A stretch of DNA of 12,681 bases from Desulfocapsa sulfexigens (GTDB taxonomy: Bacteria > Desulfobacterota > Desulfobulbia > Desulfobulbales > Desulfocapsaceae): positions 1 through 12,681 of the forward strand of contig DQVD01000155.1 of assembly GCA_015661935.1 (NCBI GenBank), given 5' to 3'. Shown in pieces: positions 1 to 7,747 of this stretch; position 1 is the stretch's first letter, and each line of letters starts with the position of its first letter. Under the pieces are notes generated by a model. The model ran no database searches and had not been told where the DNA came from. It saw only the letters and a list, made by a program, of their open reading frames with translations. Made by a program: the position numbers and the translations under genes.

Positions 1-6
1 GAGAAC

Positions 7-355
7 CTAATTGACCTTATCAGGAGTGAACGTTTTTTTTATTGCACCTACAGCTCCAAGCGACTTCGCTTCGCCGATAATGTCGTCACCAGTCTCTGTT
101 GATATCATTAATACCGGGATATCTTTAATAGCGTCTCGATTAGCTTTTTCACGAAGGAAGCTGATTCCATCCATATTGGACATACTGATGTCACTAAGCA
201 CTATATCGACGCTCTCACTCTCCAAAACTTCAAGAGCTTCAAGACCGTCTGCCGCTTCAAAATATTATCAAAATCTATTCCTCCTGGCGCAGAGATCTTT
301 CTACGATTTTTCTCATGGTGCTGAAATCATCAACCAACAATACACTCTCACCCAT
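7..355 (-). pseudogene. CheY-like response regulator receiver, frameshifted
   Basis: This is a single-domain receiver of the CheY type that would relay a phosphoryl signal, probably to the flagellar switch. The reading frame starts at ATG 355-353 behind a perfect AGGAGG (367-362) and gives MGESVLLVDDFSTMRKIVER, with the acidic pocket DD, then hits TAG at 277-275. Homologous sequence continues in a second frame (GIDFDNIL) and then a third (EAADGLEALEVL...). The third frame holds the phospho-acceptor Asp in VLSDISMSNMDG, the Ser/Thr in MISTETGDD and the Lys in AIKKTF. Joining the frames needs two single-base losses, near 280-287 and near 258-260. The product then ends at TAG 9-7 after PDKVN, where the last helix of CheY should continue. 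The usual Lys-Pro is Lys-Thr here. Three lesions and a changed conserved residue point to decay; clustered sequencing errors are the alternative. Confidence 0.75.
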
Positions 356-356
356 T

Positions 357-373
357 CCTTACCTCCTGTAAGG
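357..373. repeat. Small hairpin presenting the receiver gene's Shine-Dalgarno
   Basis: CCTTAC (357-362) and GTAAGG (368-373) form a perfect 6-bp inverted repeat around a 5-nt loop. On the - strand the AGGAGG ribosome binding site (367-362) lies almost wholly in the loop, with one base in the stem. It could present or modulate the ribosome site of the receiver gene, or be chance. Confidence 0.4.
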
Positions 374-508
374 CAAAATTATGAACTGAATCGAGGATCA
401 TTTATATTGAACAACCAAGATTGATACTCAATTATTATTACTCAGAGGAATGATATCAGTTTTTTTAGAGTAAAAATCAAATAACTTTCAAAAAGATATT
501 TTGCACAT

Positions 509-525
509 ACGGTCTGCTTTTTGCA
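509..525 (+). promoter_or_regulatory. Candidate sigma-54 (-24/-12) promoter
   Basis: The segment has GG at 511-512, ten bases, then GC at 523-524 inside TTTTTGCA, the spacing required for an RpoN promoter. It matches the family consensus at the invariant GG and GC, the TTGC block and the trailing A, but has TCT instead of CAC after GG. Transcription would begin near 535-536, about 27 nt before the ATG at 563. A perfect sigma-70-like TATAAT lies at 530-535, but no good -35 hexamer is found 16-18 nt upstream, so I rate the sigma-54 reading slightly higher. RpoN control of flagellar genes is common in related bacteria; here it is inferred. Confidence 0.4.
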
Positions 526-562
526 AAGGTATAATAAAAACAATCTTCAAATTGGGCAGGGA

Positions 563-2968
563 ATGAAAAAATATCTTATAATTTTAATAGTTATCCTGGT
601 TTCAGTGCCACCTTCGGCCATGGCCCAAAGTGTACTGACCAGGATCAATAAAATTCAAAGTAAATCCTCTATTGAATTATACTGCTCATTCACCAAACTT
701 CCTGTATATCGGTCAAATATCAGGGGAAAACGAGTAGATTTCATTCTTGAAAATACCACTCTAAAACCGGATTTTATCTTTTTTGATTCAGATGATAAAA
801 TAGTCAAAATTTTGTCACAGTATAAAAACAACACAACAATTCTTTCTTTTTTCTTCAGATATCCACCACAGCGATTCGACATTGTTCCTAACCGGGACGA
901 CAACAAGCTCACTGTCACTATTTTACCTGGAAATCAATACAGCCTTGCACTCCCGGATTTTTCTTCAAAACTTGCAGGGCTTACAATTCTTGAAAGAACA
1001 ACTAAAGATTTTTCTAATCCACTCATCGCCTCACCCTATTCTGCCGACTGGAAAAGTTTCTTTAAACTCTATGAATCGAAAGTTCATTTTTCAATGCCGG
1101 TTCAGTTCACCATACTGCCCTTCCCTGCCATGGCTTATCTTCTTCCAGAAAGAGAAGCAAACAGGGATCTCCTGGGTGAAGAGATCTATACGTTAGCGGA
1201 ACAAAAACTATGGCACACTATTCTCCCCATACTTTTAGAACAAATTACCAAAGAAAAAGATCCTGAAATTAAGAAAAAACTGGTTCTCACCTACGGAGAT
1301 GTTCTTTTACGTGATAATAATTTTGTGGATGCCTTTAAACAATTCTATCTTCTTTCAGAGGAATACGCAGAAGAGGAGATAGGAATCTTTTCAAAATACC
1401 TGCTCAGCCTCCTGCGGGCACGTTTTGAAGACCCTTTCATAGCTGATTATGAAATGAGAAATTTGAACGAATCAATAGCTCCATCTAATCCTCTCACCCC
1501 TTATTTTCTCATTAGTCAGATAGAAACTGCTCTTGCGACAGAACAATATTCTCGTATGCATGATTTACTGGCAAGAGATGATATTGCATATCCCGGTGAT
1601 ACAGCAATGATACGAAATTTACGACAGGCTGATTACTGGTATGGCACAAACGATCTTATCAAAGCGTATATTGGATATCAACTCCTCGAGAAACATGAAT
1701 TATTACTGGATAAAACTTTTTCTTTAAATGGATATTGCGACACTCTCTATCAATACAAACAATATCAGGATGCTTCCCGTTGTTACACGATGCTCAGTGA
1801 ACACATTAAAGACAAAGAAAAACTTGGCCTGATCACTTACCGGAAATATATGGCAGAACTTCACTATAAATCTCCAACAGAAATGGTTGATTATTTTGCT
1901 CGAATTGAAAACACGTATCCCGGCACCGAGGCAGGGTTCAGAGGTGCTTTAAAGAAAACGGATCTACAGTATCTGACTCTTGAAAACTGGAGCGAAACCG
2001 CAGTTCTTTATTACAATGCCCATGCTGAGAAATCCGTTACTCGTTCGGGCAGGGAAGAGGCAAGCTTTAAAGAAGCCCTAGTTTACCGATTAATGAAAAA
2101 AAACATCCAAAGTGTCAAACGTATCATGGATTTTTTACGAGATTTTAGAAAAGGTGAATTACATCAGTCGGCTCAGGCACTTCTAATTGAATTATTTCCA
2201 CTCGTCATTAAGGAGTATGTGGCTAACGAACAGTATATGGAAGCTCTGATTCTTGCAAAAAAGAACAGAAAATTATTTCTTAAAAATTGGGTTGATATTG
2301 CACTGCTTACTGATATTGCCAATGCGTATAATTCCATTGGTATTTATCAGGAAGCATCAAAGCTCTACTTGTACCTAATTACTCTCTCATCAGAAGATAA
2401 AAAAGAGAAATACTATCTTCCGTTGATCAGTGCAGCCTATGACCATGGTGCCTACAATATAGTAGAAGATTATGCAGATCAGTACAGTTTTAGATATCCC
2501 AAAGGTAGCTTTAAAGAAAGAATACTCATTCTTCGTGTCAAAAGCATGCTCGCGGAAGAACGTTACCAGGATGCAATAGCTATACTTCCTGACACAATAC
2601 CGGCAACAGAAGAGTTCTCCTTACTAGCTGCCACCCTGTATTTTCATGAAAACAATTTTGAAAAAGTAATTGAAATTCTCGATAGACCAATGGAGATCAG
2701 TGGTAAAAAACTAGCCAGAAGTAATTTTATGCTTGCTGAAAGTTTCTATCAACTGAACCTGTTTAATAAATCCGAATCTTTTTTTTCAAAAATCCCAAGA
2801 GAGTCAAACCACCACGACCAGGCACAATTCCGGCTGGCTGAGGCTCTTAAAAAAGACGGACAAAATGAAGCTTCACTAAAAATCTACAAAGATCTTGCCG
2901 AAACAGGAGAGAACCCCCTGTGGGTAAAATTAGCGAAAAAGGAATTGGAGCTAAATGATGTCCTGTAA
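563..2968 (+). CDS. Exported AMIN-like/TPR-repeat protein of flagellar locus
   Basis: This is a large exported helical-repeat protein of unproven function, likely periplasmic or envelope-bound. I chose ATG 563 because it directly gives a signal peptide: MKK, a hydrophobic run LIILIVILVSV, then SAMA|QS with cleavage after residue 21. A TTG start at 521 would put a 14-residue tail before the signal peptide and fall on the -12 promoter box. Residues of about 33-125 (IELYCSFTKLPVYRSNI... KRVDFILENT) look like a beta-rich AMIN-type domain as seen in secretins and amidases. The rest is helical, with TPR-like pairs near 240-275, 389-425, 580-620 and 685-800, for example AEALKKDGQNEASLKIYKDL. It ends 41 nt before flgB and reads the same way, so it probably shares the operon. 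It may scaffold basal-body or wall-spanning parts. The TPR call is firm; AMIN is tentative. Confidence 0.85.
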   Translation: MKKYLIILIVILVSVPPSAMAQSVLTRINKIQSKSSIELYCSFTKLPVYRSNIRGKRVDFILENTTLKPDFIFFDSDDKIVKILSQYKNNTTILSFFFRYPPQRFDIVPNRDDNKLTVTILPGNQYSLALPDFSSKLAGLTILERTTKDFSNPLIASPYSADWKSFFKLYESKVHFSMPVQFTILPFPAMAYLLPEREANRDLLGEEIYTLAEQKLWHTILPILLEQITKEKDPEIKKKLVLTYGDVLLRDNNFVDAFKQFYLLSEEYAEEEIGIFSKYLLSLLRARFEDPFIADYEMRNLNESIAPSNPLTPYFLISQIETALATEQYSRMHDLLARDDIAYPGDTAMIRNLRQADYWYGTNDLIKAYIGYQLLEKHELLLDKTFSLNGYCDTLYQYKQYQDASRCYTMLSEHIKDKEKLGLITYRKYMAELHYKSPTEMVDYFARIENTYPGTEAGFRGALKKTDLQYLTLENWSETAVLYYNAHAEKSVTRSGREEASFKEALVYRLMKKNIQSVKRIMDFLRDFRKGELHQSAQALLIELFPLVIKEYVANEQYMEALILAKKNRKLFLKNWVDIALLTDIANAYNSIGIYQEASKLYLYLITLSSEDKKEKYYLPLISAAYDHGAYNIVEDYADQYSFRYPKGSFKERILILRVKSMLAEERYQDAIAILPDTIPATEEFSLLAATLYFHENNFEKVIEILDRPMEISGKKLARSNFMLAESFYQLNLFNKSESFFSKIPRESNHHDQAQFRLAEALKKDGQNEASLKIYKDLAETGENPLWVKLAKKELELNDVL

Positions 2969-3009
2969 TAAATGTCAGATAATTTTCTAAAGGAATTCGA
3001 GAAAAAATT

Positions 3010-3423
3010 ATGAAACCACTTGCTCCCTTTGATTCAAACATGACGCTGCTGCAAAAGGTTATGGATCTGCGTTCTACAAAGCAAAGCGTTATTGCTGCCA
3101 ATATCGCCAATGCAGAAACTCCGGGGTACGCCAGAAAAGTATTCGAATTTGAAAAGGAGCTGCAACAGGCCCTTACAGTAAATTCGGGAAAACTTGAGAC
3201 TACACACAGCAGACATATTCCATTAACCCCGTATAATATTAGTTCTGTATCCGGAAAAGTTCACGAAATTAAGGATACCAAAGGAATTGGTGATGAAAAT
3301 GGAGTGAGTGTTGATATGGAAATGATAGATCTATCTGAGAATCAATTGCTCTATGAAACAGCTGCCCAATTGCTAAAGAAAAAATTTGCATTACTGAAAT
3401 ATATAATTGCTGAAGGAAAATAA
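3010..3423 (+). CDS. flgB: Flagellar proximal rod protein FlgB
   Basis: FlgB is a rod subunit exported through the flagellar type III apparatus and assembled on the periplasmic face of the MS ring with FliE and FlgC. At 137 residues it has the normal length. The N-terminal part carries the flagellar rod signature: a helix LLQKVMDLRSTKQSVIAANI followed by ANAETPGYARK (about residues 34-44). The C-terminal part, DMEMIDLSENQLLYETAAQL, is the amphipathic helix that packs in the rod, ending in LKYIIAEGK. There is no signal peptide, as expected for type III export. The ribosome site is weak: AAGGA at 2990-2994 is about 15 nt from the ATG, with a closer GAG at 2999-3001. flgC follows after 28 nt. 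Confidence 0.97.
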   Translation: MKPLAPFDSNMTLLQKVMDLRSTKQSVIAANIANAETPGYARKVFEFEKELQQALTVNSGKLETTHSRHIPLTPYNISSVSGKVHEIKDTKGIGDENGVSVDMEMIDLSENQLLYETAAQLLKKKFALLKYIIAEGK

Positions 3424-3451
3424 TACCAAATCAACTTTTTAAGAGGCCCCT

Positions 3452-3871
3452 ATGGATATCTTCACTAGCATGGACATAAGTGCATCTGCACTAAAATCTC
3501 AACGCATACGACTCAATACAATCAGTTCCAACCTTGCCAACGTGGAGACAACGTCCACCCCGGAAGGTGGTCCTTATAAAAAGAAATCAGTGTACTTTCA
3601 AACAAAGCCCATGCCTTTCAAGGAACAACTCGATAACTCCATGCAAGGGGTTGAGGTCACCAAAATAATTGAAGATACAACAGAACCTCGAAAAATCTAT
3701 GACCCATCGCATCCCGATGCCGCAGAAGATGGCTATGTGGAAATGCCCAATATCAGTGTACTTAAAGAGATGGTGGACATGATGTCAGCCACTCGCGCCT
3801 ATGAAGCAAACACTACCGTGATAAAATCCGCAAAACGTATGGCACTAAAAGCATTGGAAATAGGGAGGTAA
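3452..3871 (+). CDS. flgC: Flagellar proximal rod protein FlgC
   Basis: FlgC is the second proximal rod subunit, exported by the flagellar type III system and stacked with FlgB. It has 139 residues, typical of the family. The N-terminal rod domain shows MDISASALKSQRIRLNTISS followed by NLANVETTSTPEGGPYKKK (about residues 27-46). The C-terminal rod helix, VLKEMVDMMSATRAYEANTT, is the hallmark of rod and hook proteins, and the protein ends KSAKRMALKALEIGR. An AGAGG ribosome site sits 6 nt before ATG 3452. The gene's last codons (GGGAGG, 3863-3868) double as the ribosome site of fliE, so the two are likely translationally coupled. Confidence 0.97.
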   Translation: MDIFTSMDISASALKSQRIRLNTISSNLANVETTSTPEGGPYKKKSVYFQTKPMPFKEQLDNSMQGVEVTKIIEDTTEPRKIYDPSHPDAAEDGYVEMPNISVLKEMVDMMSATRAYEANTTVIKSAKRMALKALEIGR

Positions 3872-3879
3872 TATAAGTA

Positions 3880-4182
3880 ATGAATCCAATCCTTAACAAC
3901 ATAACCGGACTTAAACCATTGCCACTAAAGCCTGCGGATACCAATCCCATTGCCAGAGCAGGTTCTGACTTTTATCAAATGATAAAGGCAAACATCAATC
4001 AGGTTGCAAAAGCAGAGTCTCATGGTGGCAAAGCCATTGAAGGTTTACAGAGTGGTCAGGCAAAAAACCTTCATGAAGTGATGATCAGCGTGGAAAAAGC
4101 AGACATTTCATTGAAAATGCTGGTTCAGTTTCGAAATAAGGCGTTACAGGCTTATGAAGAAATTATGAGAATGCAGATCTAG
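3880..4182 (+). CDS. fliE: Flagellar hook-basal body adaptor FliE
   Basis: FliE joins the MS ring to the rod and is among the first substrates of the flagellar export gate. It has 100 residues, the usual size. After a variable proline-rich leader (LKPLPLKPADTNP), the conserved core begins at DFYQMIKANINQVAKAES (about residues 30-47). The C-terminal half shows the family pattern HEVMISVEKADISLKMLVQF and RNKALQAYEEIMRMQI, which forms the rod-like helix pair. The ATG lies 8 nt after the flgC stop and is served by GGGAGG inside the flgC end. A 105-nt gap with a palindromic element separates it from fliF. Confidence 0.96.
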   Translation: MNPILNNITGLKPLPLKPADTNPIARAGSDFYQMIKANINQVAKAESHGGKAIEGLQSGQAKNLHEVMISVEKADISLKMLVQFRNKALQAYEEIMRMQI

Positions 4183-4208
4183 CAATAGTATAGATAAAAT
4201 TGCAAGAA

Positions 4209-4246
4209 CTTAGGCATAAACCTAAGGAACGGGGACACTAGCCTAA
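4209..4246. repeat. REP-like palindromic element in the fliE-fliF gap
   Basis: In the 105-nt fliE-fliF gap, CTTAGG (4209-4214) and CCTAAG (4221-4226) form a perfect 6-bp stem with a 6-nt loop. TTAGGC (4210-4215) can instead pair with GCCTAA (4241-4246), so two mutually exclusive hairpins are possible. Between the alternative arms lies GGAACGGGGACACT (4226-4239). GGGGACAC-type motifs are, from memory, common in REP sequences linked to Y1 tyrosine transposases. No terminator-like T run follows these stems. Identity as a dispersed repeat cannot be shown from one copy. Confidence 0.4.
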
Positions 4247-4287
4247 TATTTACCTTTACACCTTCCCTGTAGAAAAGGGATTTTTTC

Positions 4288-5931
4288 ATGGCCGAAAAAA
4301 ACATCATAGAAAAAGAAGAAACAAGAGAAGAAGAAATTACTATTCCTGAGAGAAAAGACATTATAACTCTTATCAAAGAGTGGCCTCTCTCCAAGAAAAT
4401 TTCTCTGGCTGCAGTCACTGTTATCTCGATTGCTGTTTTTGCTGTTATTATCATTCAGGCACGCACTGCCAATTATCAATTGTTGTATGCAAATCTTACT
4501 GAAAAAGATGCCGCATCCGTTGTTTCCTGGCTCAAAGGAGAGCGAATTGATTATCAATTGAAAAACGGCGGTAAAAACATTTGGATAGCAGCAGGTAAAC
4601 TCTACGAAACTCGACTGGAACTTGCATCTGGAGGACTCCCTTCCGGGGGCGGTGTTGGATTTGAGGTATTTGATAAACAATCATTTGCCCTCACAGATTT
4701 TGTTCAGAAAGTGAACTATACAAGAGCGCTACAGGGAGAGCTTGCAAGAACAATCACTTCGTTAAAACCTGTTGAAGCTACCAGAGTCCATCTGGTTCTT
4801 CCTGAAAAACGCTTATTTAAAAACCAGCAAAAAAACGCGACCGCATCCATTATTGTCACCCTCAGCAAAGCAGGGACACTTGGAAAAAGTCAGGTGCAAG
4901 GCATTATCCATCTGGTATCCGGATCTGTTGAAGGGCTAAATGCTGATGGGGTGAAAATTATTGACAGCAACGGCAATGTTCTTGATGGAACAGCCAAACA
5001 TGATGATCAACTTTTTTCTGTTGATATGATCGTCTTTCAACAGCAACTTGAACATCGAATGGAAGCAAGAGCACAGGATCTGCTCGATAAAACCATGGGC
5101 AAAGGACAGGCCATGGTGAGAGTGACTGCGACACTCGACTTTGCAAAAGTCGAAAAAACAGAAGAGCTCTTTGATGCTGAAGAACCTGTTATCCGGAGTG
5201 AACAAACCACGGCGGAAAGCAGTGGGAATCAAAATAGTGGTGGAATACCTGGTGTTGAGTCCAACCTTCAGGGCAACACCCAAGGTGCAGCAGGCAACAC
5301 GCCCCCAACCAGCAAAACGTCTCGAACAACAAATTACGAAATCAGTAAAACCATCAGTAAAACCATCAATGCCATCGGCACAATACAAAACCTTTCAGTT
5401 TCAGTTTTGCTCGCTGACAAAATCATTCCCGCAAAAGATAAGGAAAGCCAGCCAACTTCTGAAACAAGAAACGAGAAAGAACTTAAATCTGTTGAAACAA
5501 TGGTTTCAAGTGCTTTAGGCCTTAATCCTGAAAGGGGTGATACTATCAACGTTACCTCAATGCCTTTTGTGGTAACTGCCGATGACCCAATACTGGCTGA
5601 TGGAATGCCTGCGAACTTACTCTATGAATATTTTCCGCTCATAAAAATTGGCCTTCTAAGTCTCGGTGTCCTTCTTTTCTATTTTCTTCTGGTCAGGCCA
5701 CTTATCAAAACTATTAAGACAGAAGTCACTGATCACAACAAAACCGTCACAGAACTTGAGCAGGCTGTACTGGCTATGAAAGATGCAAAAGAGCAGAAAA
5801 AACTAAAAGGCGAAGCTGATGAGTCTATAGAAGAGATCGATCCTGACCCTGTGATAGCGCTTCGCAATGAAATTATGAAGAACCATGTCCCCACTGCATA
5901 TATAATTAAAAACTGGATCAATGAAGGTTAA
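4288..5931 (+). CDS. fliF: Flagellar MS-ring protein FliF
   Basis: FliF forms the inner-membrane MS ring that seeds the basal body, houses the export gate and carries FliG. It has 547 residues, close to the family norm. A cytoplasmic acidic leader is followed by membrane segment 1 (about 38-58, SLAAVTVISIAVFAVIII). Next come the YscJ/FliF ring-building motifs: YQLLYANLTEKDAASVVSWL, LASGGLPSGGGVGFEVFD and VNYTRALQGELARTI, with RVHLVLPEKRLF after them. A low-complexity Gly/Asn/Thr stretch around 309-345 fits the disordered loop of the family. Membrane segment 2 spans about 452-472. The C-terminus, with DPVIALRNEIMKNHV and IIKNWINEG, is the FliG-binding tail. The ribosome site is AAGGGA (4275-4280). 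fliG follows after only 3 nt. Confidence 0.98.
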   Translation: MAEKNIIEKEETREEEITIPERKDIITLIKEWPLSKKISLAAVTVISIAVFAVIIIQARTANYQLLYANLTEKDAASVVSWLKGERIDYQLKNGGKNIWIAAGKLYETRLELASGGLPSGGGVGFEVFDKQSFALTDFVQKVNYTRALQGELARTITSLKPVEATRVHLVLPEKRLFKNQQKNATASIIVTLSKAGTLGKSQVQGIIHLVSGSVEGLNADGVKIIDSNGNVLDGTAKHDDQLFSVDMIVFQQQLEHRMEARAQDLLDKTMGKGQAMVRVTATLDFAKVEKTEELFDAEEPVIRSEQTTAESSGNQNSGGIPGVESNLQGNTQGAAGNTPPTSKTSRTTNYEISKTISKTINAIGTIQNLSVSVLLADKIIPAKDKESQPTSETRNEKELKSVETMVSSALGLNPERGDTINVTSMPFVVTADDPILADGMPANLLYEYFPLIKIGLLSLGVLLFYFLLVRPLIKTIKTEVTDHNKTVTELEQAVLAMKDAKEQKKLKGEADESIEEIDPDPVIALRNEIMKNHVPTAYIIKNWINEG

Positions 5932-5934
5932 TTT

Positions 5935-6939
5935 ATGAACTTTGAAACACTGACAGGACTCAGCAAAGCTGCTGTGTTGTTAATGTGTCTTGGTGAAGAG
6001 GCAACAGCAAAAATATTTGAAGAGCTGAGTGATGAAGAGATTGGTCTTGTAACTCGTACAATAGCAGCCATCGATCATATTCCAGAGGATGTAAAGGATA
6101 CGGTTTTCACTAACTTTGCAGAATCACAAAGACAATTCGCCGGTCTCTTTATTAAAGGGAGTAATTTTGCTAAAAAGGCAATCTCCTCACTCGAGGCCGA
6201 TGATCGAACTGAAGATCTTCTTGATCAATTTATTTCAGGTACGGAATCCCGTCCACTCGAAACCATCGCCCTTATGCAGCCGACAATGGTGGCAGGTTTG
6301 CTTGAGAAAGAACATCCTCAAACAGTCTCTCTTGTACTTTCAACTCAGCATGTAAGTCATGCAAGTGAAATTCTGTCTCATCTTCCGGAAGAGATTCGTG
6401 CAGATGTTGTATATCGTATTGCAAAAATCGAACAGGTCTCCTCTGAAGTTATCACAAAGATAGAAGAATCTTTACATCGGGAAATCGGACAAGTGGGAAA
6501 TAAAAAACAGAGTCAGGTTGGTGGACTTGATAAGGTCGTTGACATTCTCAATAGCATGAAAAACAGCATGGACGCAGATATTCTTGATGACATTGAAGAG
6601 AATGATCCTGATATGGTTGAAGAGATCAGGAAACGTATGTTCACCTTCGAAAACCTTACAGCACTTGATGGTCGTTCACTCCAGATGATTCTGCGAGAAG
6701 TTAACAATGATACTCTCACCATAGCTCTTAAGACTGCATCGGATGAAATGCAGGAAAAAATATTTGCAAATATGTCTGCGCGTGCTGCTGATATGATCCG
6801 TGATGATCTTGATGCCATGGGCCCTGTCCGTCTCTCTGAAGTTGAAGCCATGCAGCAATCCATTGTGAAAATTGCAATGAAGCTTGAAGAAGAAGGTAAA
6901 CTTATGCTCGGAACCGGAGGCGGCGATGAGCTTGTCTAG
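5935..6939 (+). CDS. fliG: Flagellar motor switch protein FliG
   Basis: FliG is the rotor protein that sits on FliF, receives torque from the stator and helps set the rotation direction. It has 334 residues, the standard length. The N-terminal FliF-binding domain begins LTGLSKAAVLLMCLGEEATA. The middle domain carries the EHPQ motif (residues 126-129), part of the FliM-binding surface. The C-terminal domain starts near 235 with MFTFENLTALDGRSLQMIL and contains the charged torque helix around 289-297 (RDDLDAMGP). Its GAAGG ribosome site lies inside the end of fliF, 3 nt upstream, so coupling with fliF is likely. The gene's last 14 nt overlap the start of fliH. Confidence 0.98.
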   Translation: MNFETLTGLSKAAVLLMCLGEEATAKIFEELSDEEIGLVTRTIAAIDHIPEDVKDTVFTNFAESQRQFAGLFIKGSNFAKKAISSLEADDRTEDLLDQFISGTESRPLETIALMQPTMVAGLLEKEHPQTVSLVLSTQHVSHASEILSHLPEEIRADVVYRIAKIEQVSSEVITKIEESLHREIGQVGNKKQSQVGGLDKVVDILNSMKNSMDADILDDIEENDPDMVEEIRKRMFTFENLTALDGRSLQMILREVNNDTLTIALKTASDEMQEKIFANMSARAADMIRDDLDAMGPVRLSEVEAMQQSIVKIAMKLEEEGKLMLGTGGGDELV

Positions 6940-7747
6940 GTTTTACAAAAACAATACAGCATTTCAGGCACAGGCAGTGCTGGATAAAAGTGCTGTTATT
7001 AGTAACGAACCTATCTGGAAGTCAATTGTCAAAGAGGAAGCTATTATTCCGGAAGAGAATGTGACTGAGGAAATCATTGAATCACTACCTGAGACGGACC
7101 TTGCGCCAGAAACAGTTGACACCCATGAGCCTTCTCTACCTCCTGTGGAAGAGGTCGAAACACCCAAAGAAGAGCCCACCACACCGATGCCGCAGGAAGT
7201 CACAATCGATATAGAAACCATAGAACAAAACGCCTTTTTATCTGGAGTTGAGGCAGGAAGAAAGCAGGCGGAAGAAGATTTTGAGAACACTGCCCAAACC
7301 TTTATGTGTATTTGTAAGGAGCTTGATTCACTACGGGAAACCATCCTTAGAAACAGCACAGCAGAGATGAAAGAACTGGTACTTGCTATCAGTGAGAAAA
7401 TCATACGCCATTCAGTCACAGAACAGGATGAAACCATCGTCGCAACTATCAATGATGCTATAAATCTTGCTGTTAAATCAGATGAATTCCAAATTCAGAT
7501 AAATCCGGAAGATCTGGCTGCCATTGAAGCAAAAAAACAAGAAATTATAGATAGTGTGAGTGGACTCGACAATATAGTTTTGATGGCTGACCCAACCATT
7601 GAAAGAGGCGGCTGTATACTGGAATCCACATGCTGCACTGTGGATGCCAGCATGATAGGCCAGATCAAAGTAATTCATGATTCTATTATGGCAACTGATA
7701 CTCTTCCAGAAACAAAAGGCAACGCAGAACCGGATAACATTAAATGA
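6926..7747 (+). CDS. fliH: Flagellar export ATPase regulator FliH
   Basis: FliH is the stalk-like regulator that binds the FliI ATPase and docks it to the switch complex. I chose ATG 6926 because GGAGG (6916-6920) precedes it by 5 nt and MSLSRFYK begins a normal FliH N-terminus. A start at 6884 is in frame but would lie deeper inside fliG without support. The protein has 273 residues. The acidic, proline-rich N-terminal half (about 37-95) is disordered-looking, then AFLSGVEAGRKQAEEDFENT begins a coiled coil. The C-terminal domain shows SEKIIRHSV, IQINPEDL and GGCILEST...VDASMIGQIK, the FliH signature. Where relatives usually have a Gly in this turn it has Cys-Cys. It overlaps fliG by 14 nt and is followed by fliI after 22 nt. 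Confidence 0.93.
   Translation: MSLSRFYKNNTAFQAQAVLDKSAVISNEPIWKSIVKEEAIIPEENVTEEIIESLPETDLAPETVDTHEPSLPPVEEVETPKEEPTTPMPQEVTIDIETIEQNAFLSGVEAGRKQAEEDFENTAQTFMCICKELDSLRETILRNSTAEMKELVLAISEKIIRHSVTEQDETIVATINDAINLAVKSDEFQIQINPEDLAAIEAKKQEIIDSVSGLDNIVLMADPTIERGGCILESTCCTVDASMIGQIKVIHDSIMATDTLPETKGNAEPDNIK

Noticed and set aside
11..424. Open frame of 137 codons on the + strand across the damaged receiver gene
   Set aside because: It is the complement of the receiver sequence, has no family-like residues or ribosome site, and covers all three frames of the receiver remains.
521..562. TTG 521 as the start of the TPR protein
   Set aside because: It would place 14 extra residues before a standard signal peptide and lies inside the candidate -12 box. 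ATG 563 fits better.
4265..4286. Possible terminator (CCCT ... AGGG then T6) before fliF
   Set aside because: The stem is only 4 bp and its right arm is the fliF ribosome site. A terminator here would cut the operon, so it is more likely chance.
4243..4680. Frame of 145 codons on the - strand opposite fliF
   Set aside because: It lies antisense to a firmly identified fliF, is cysteine- and phenylalanine-rich without recognisable motifs, and has no ribosome site that I can see.
6964..7452. Frame of 162 codons on the - strand opposite fliH
   Set aside because: It is serine/valine-rich low-complexity translation of the acidic, proline-rich part of fliH read backwards; no domain is visible.
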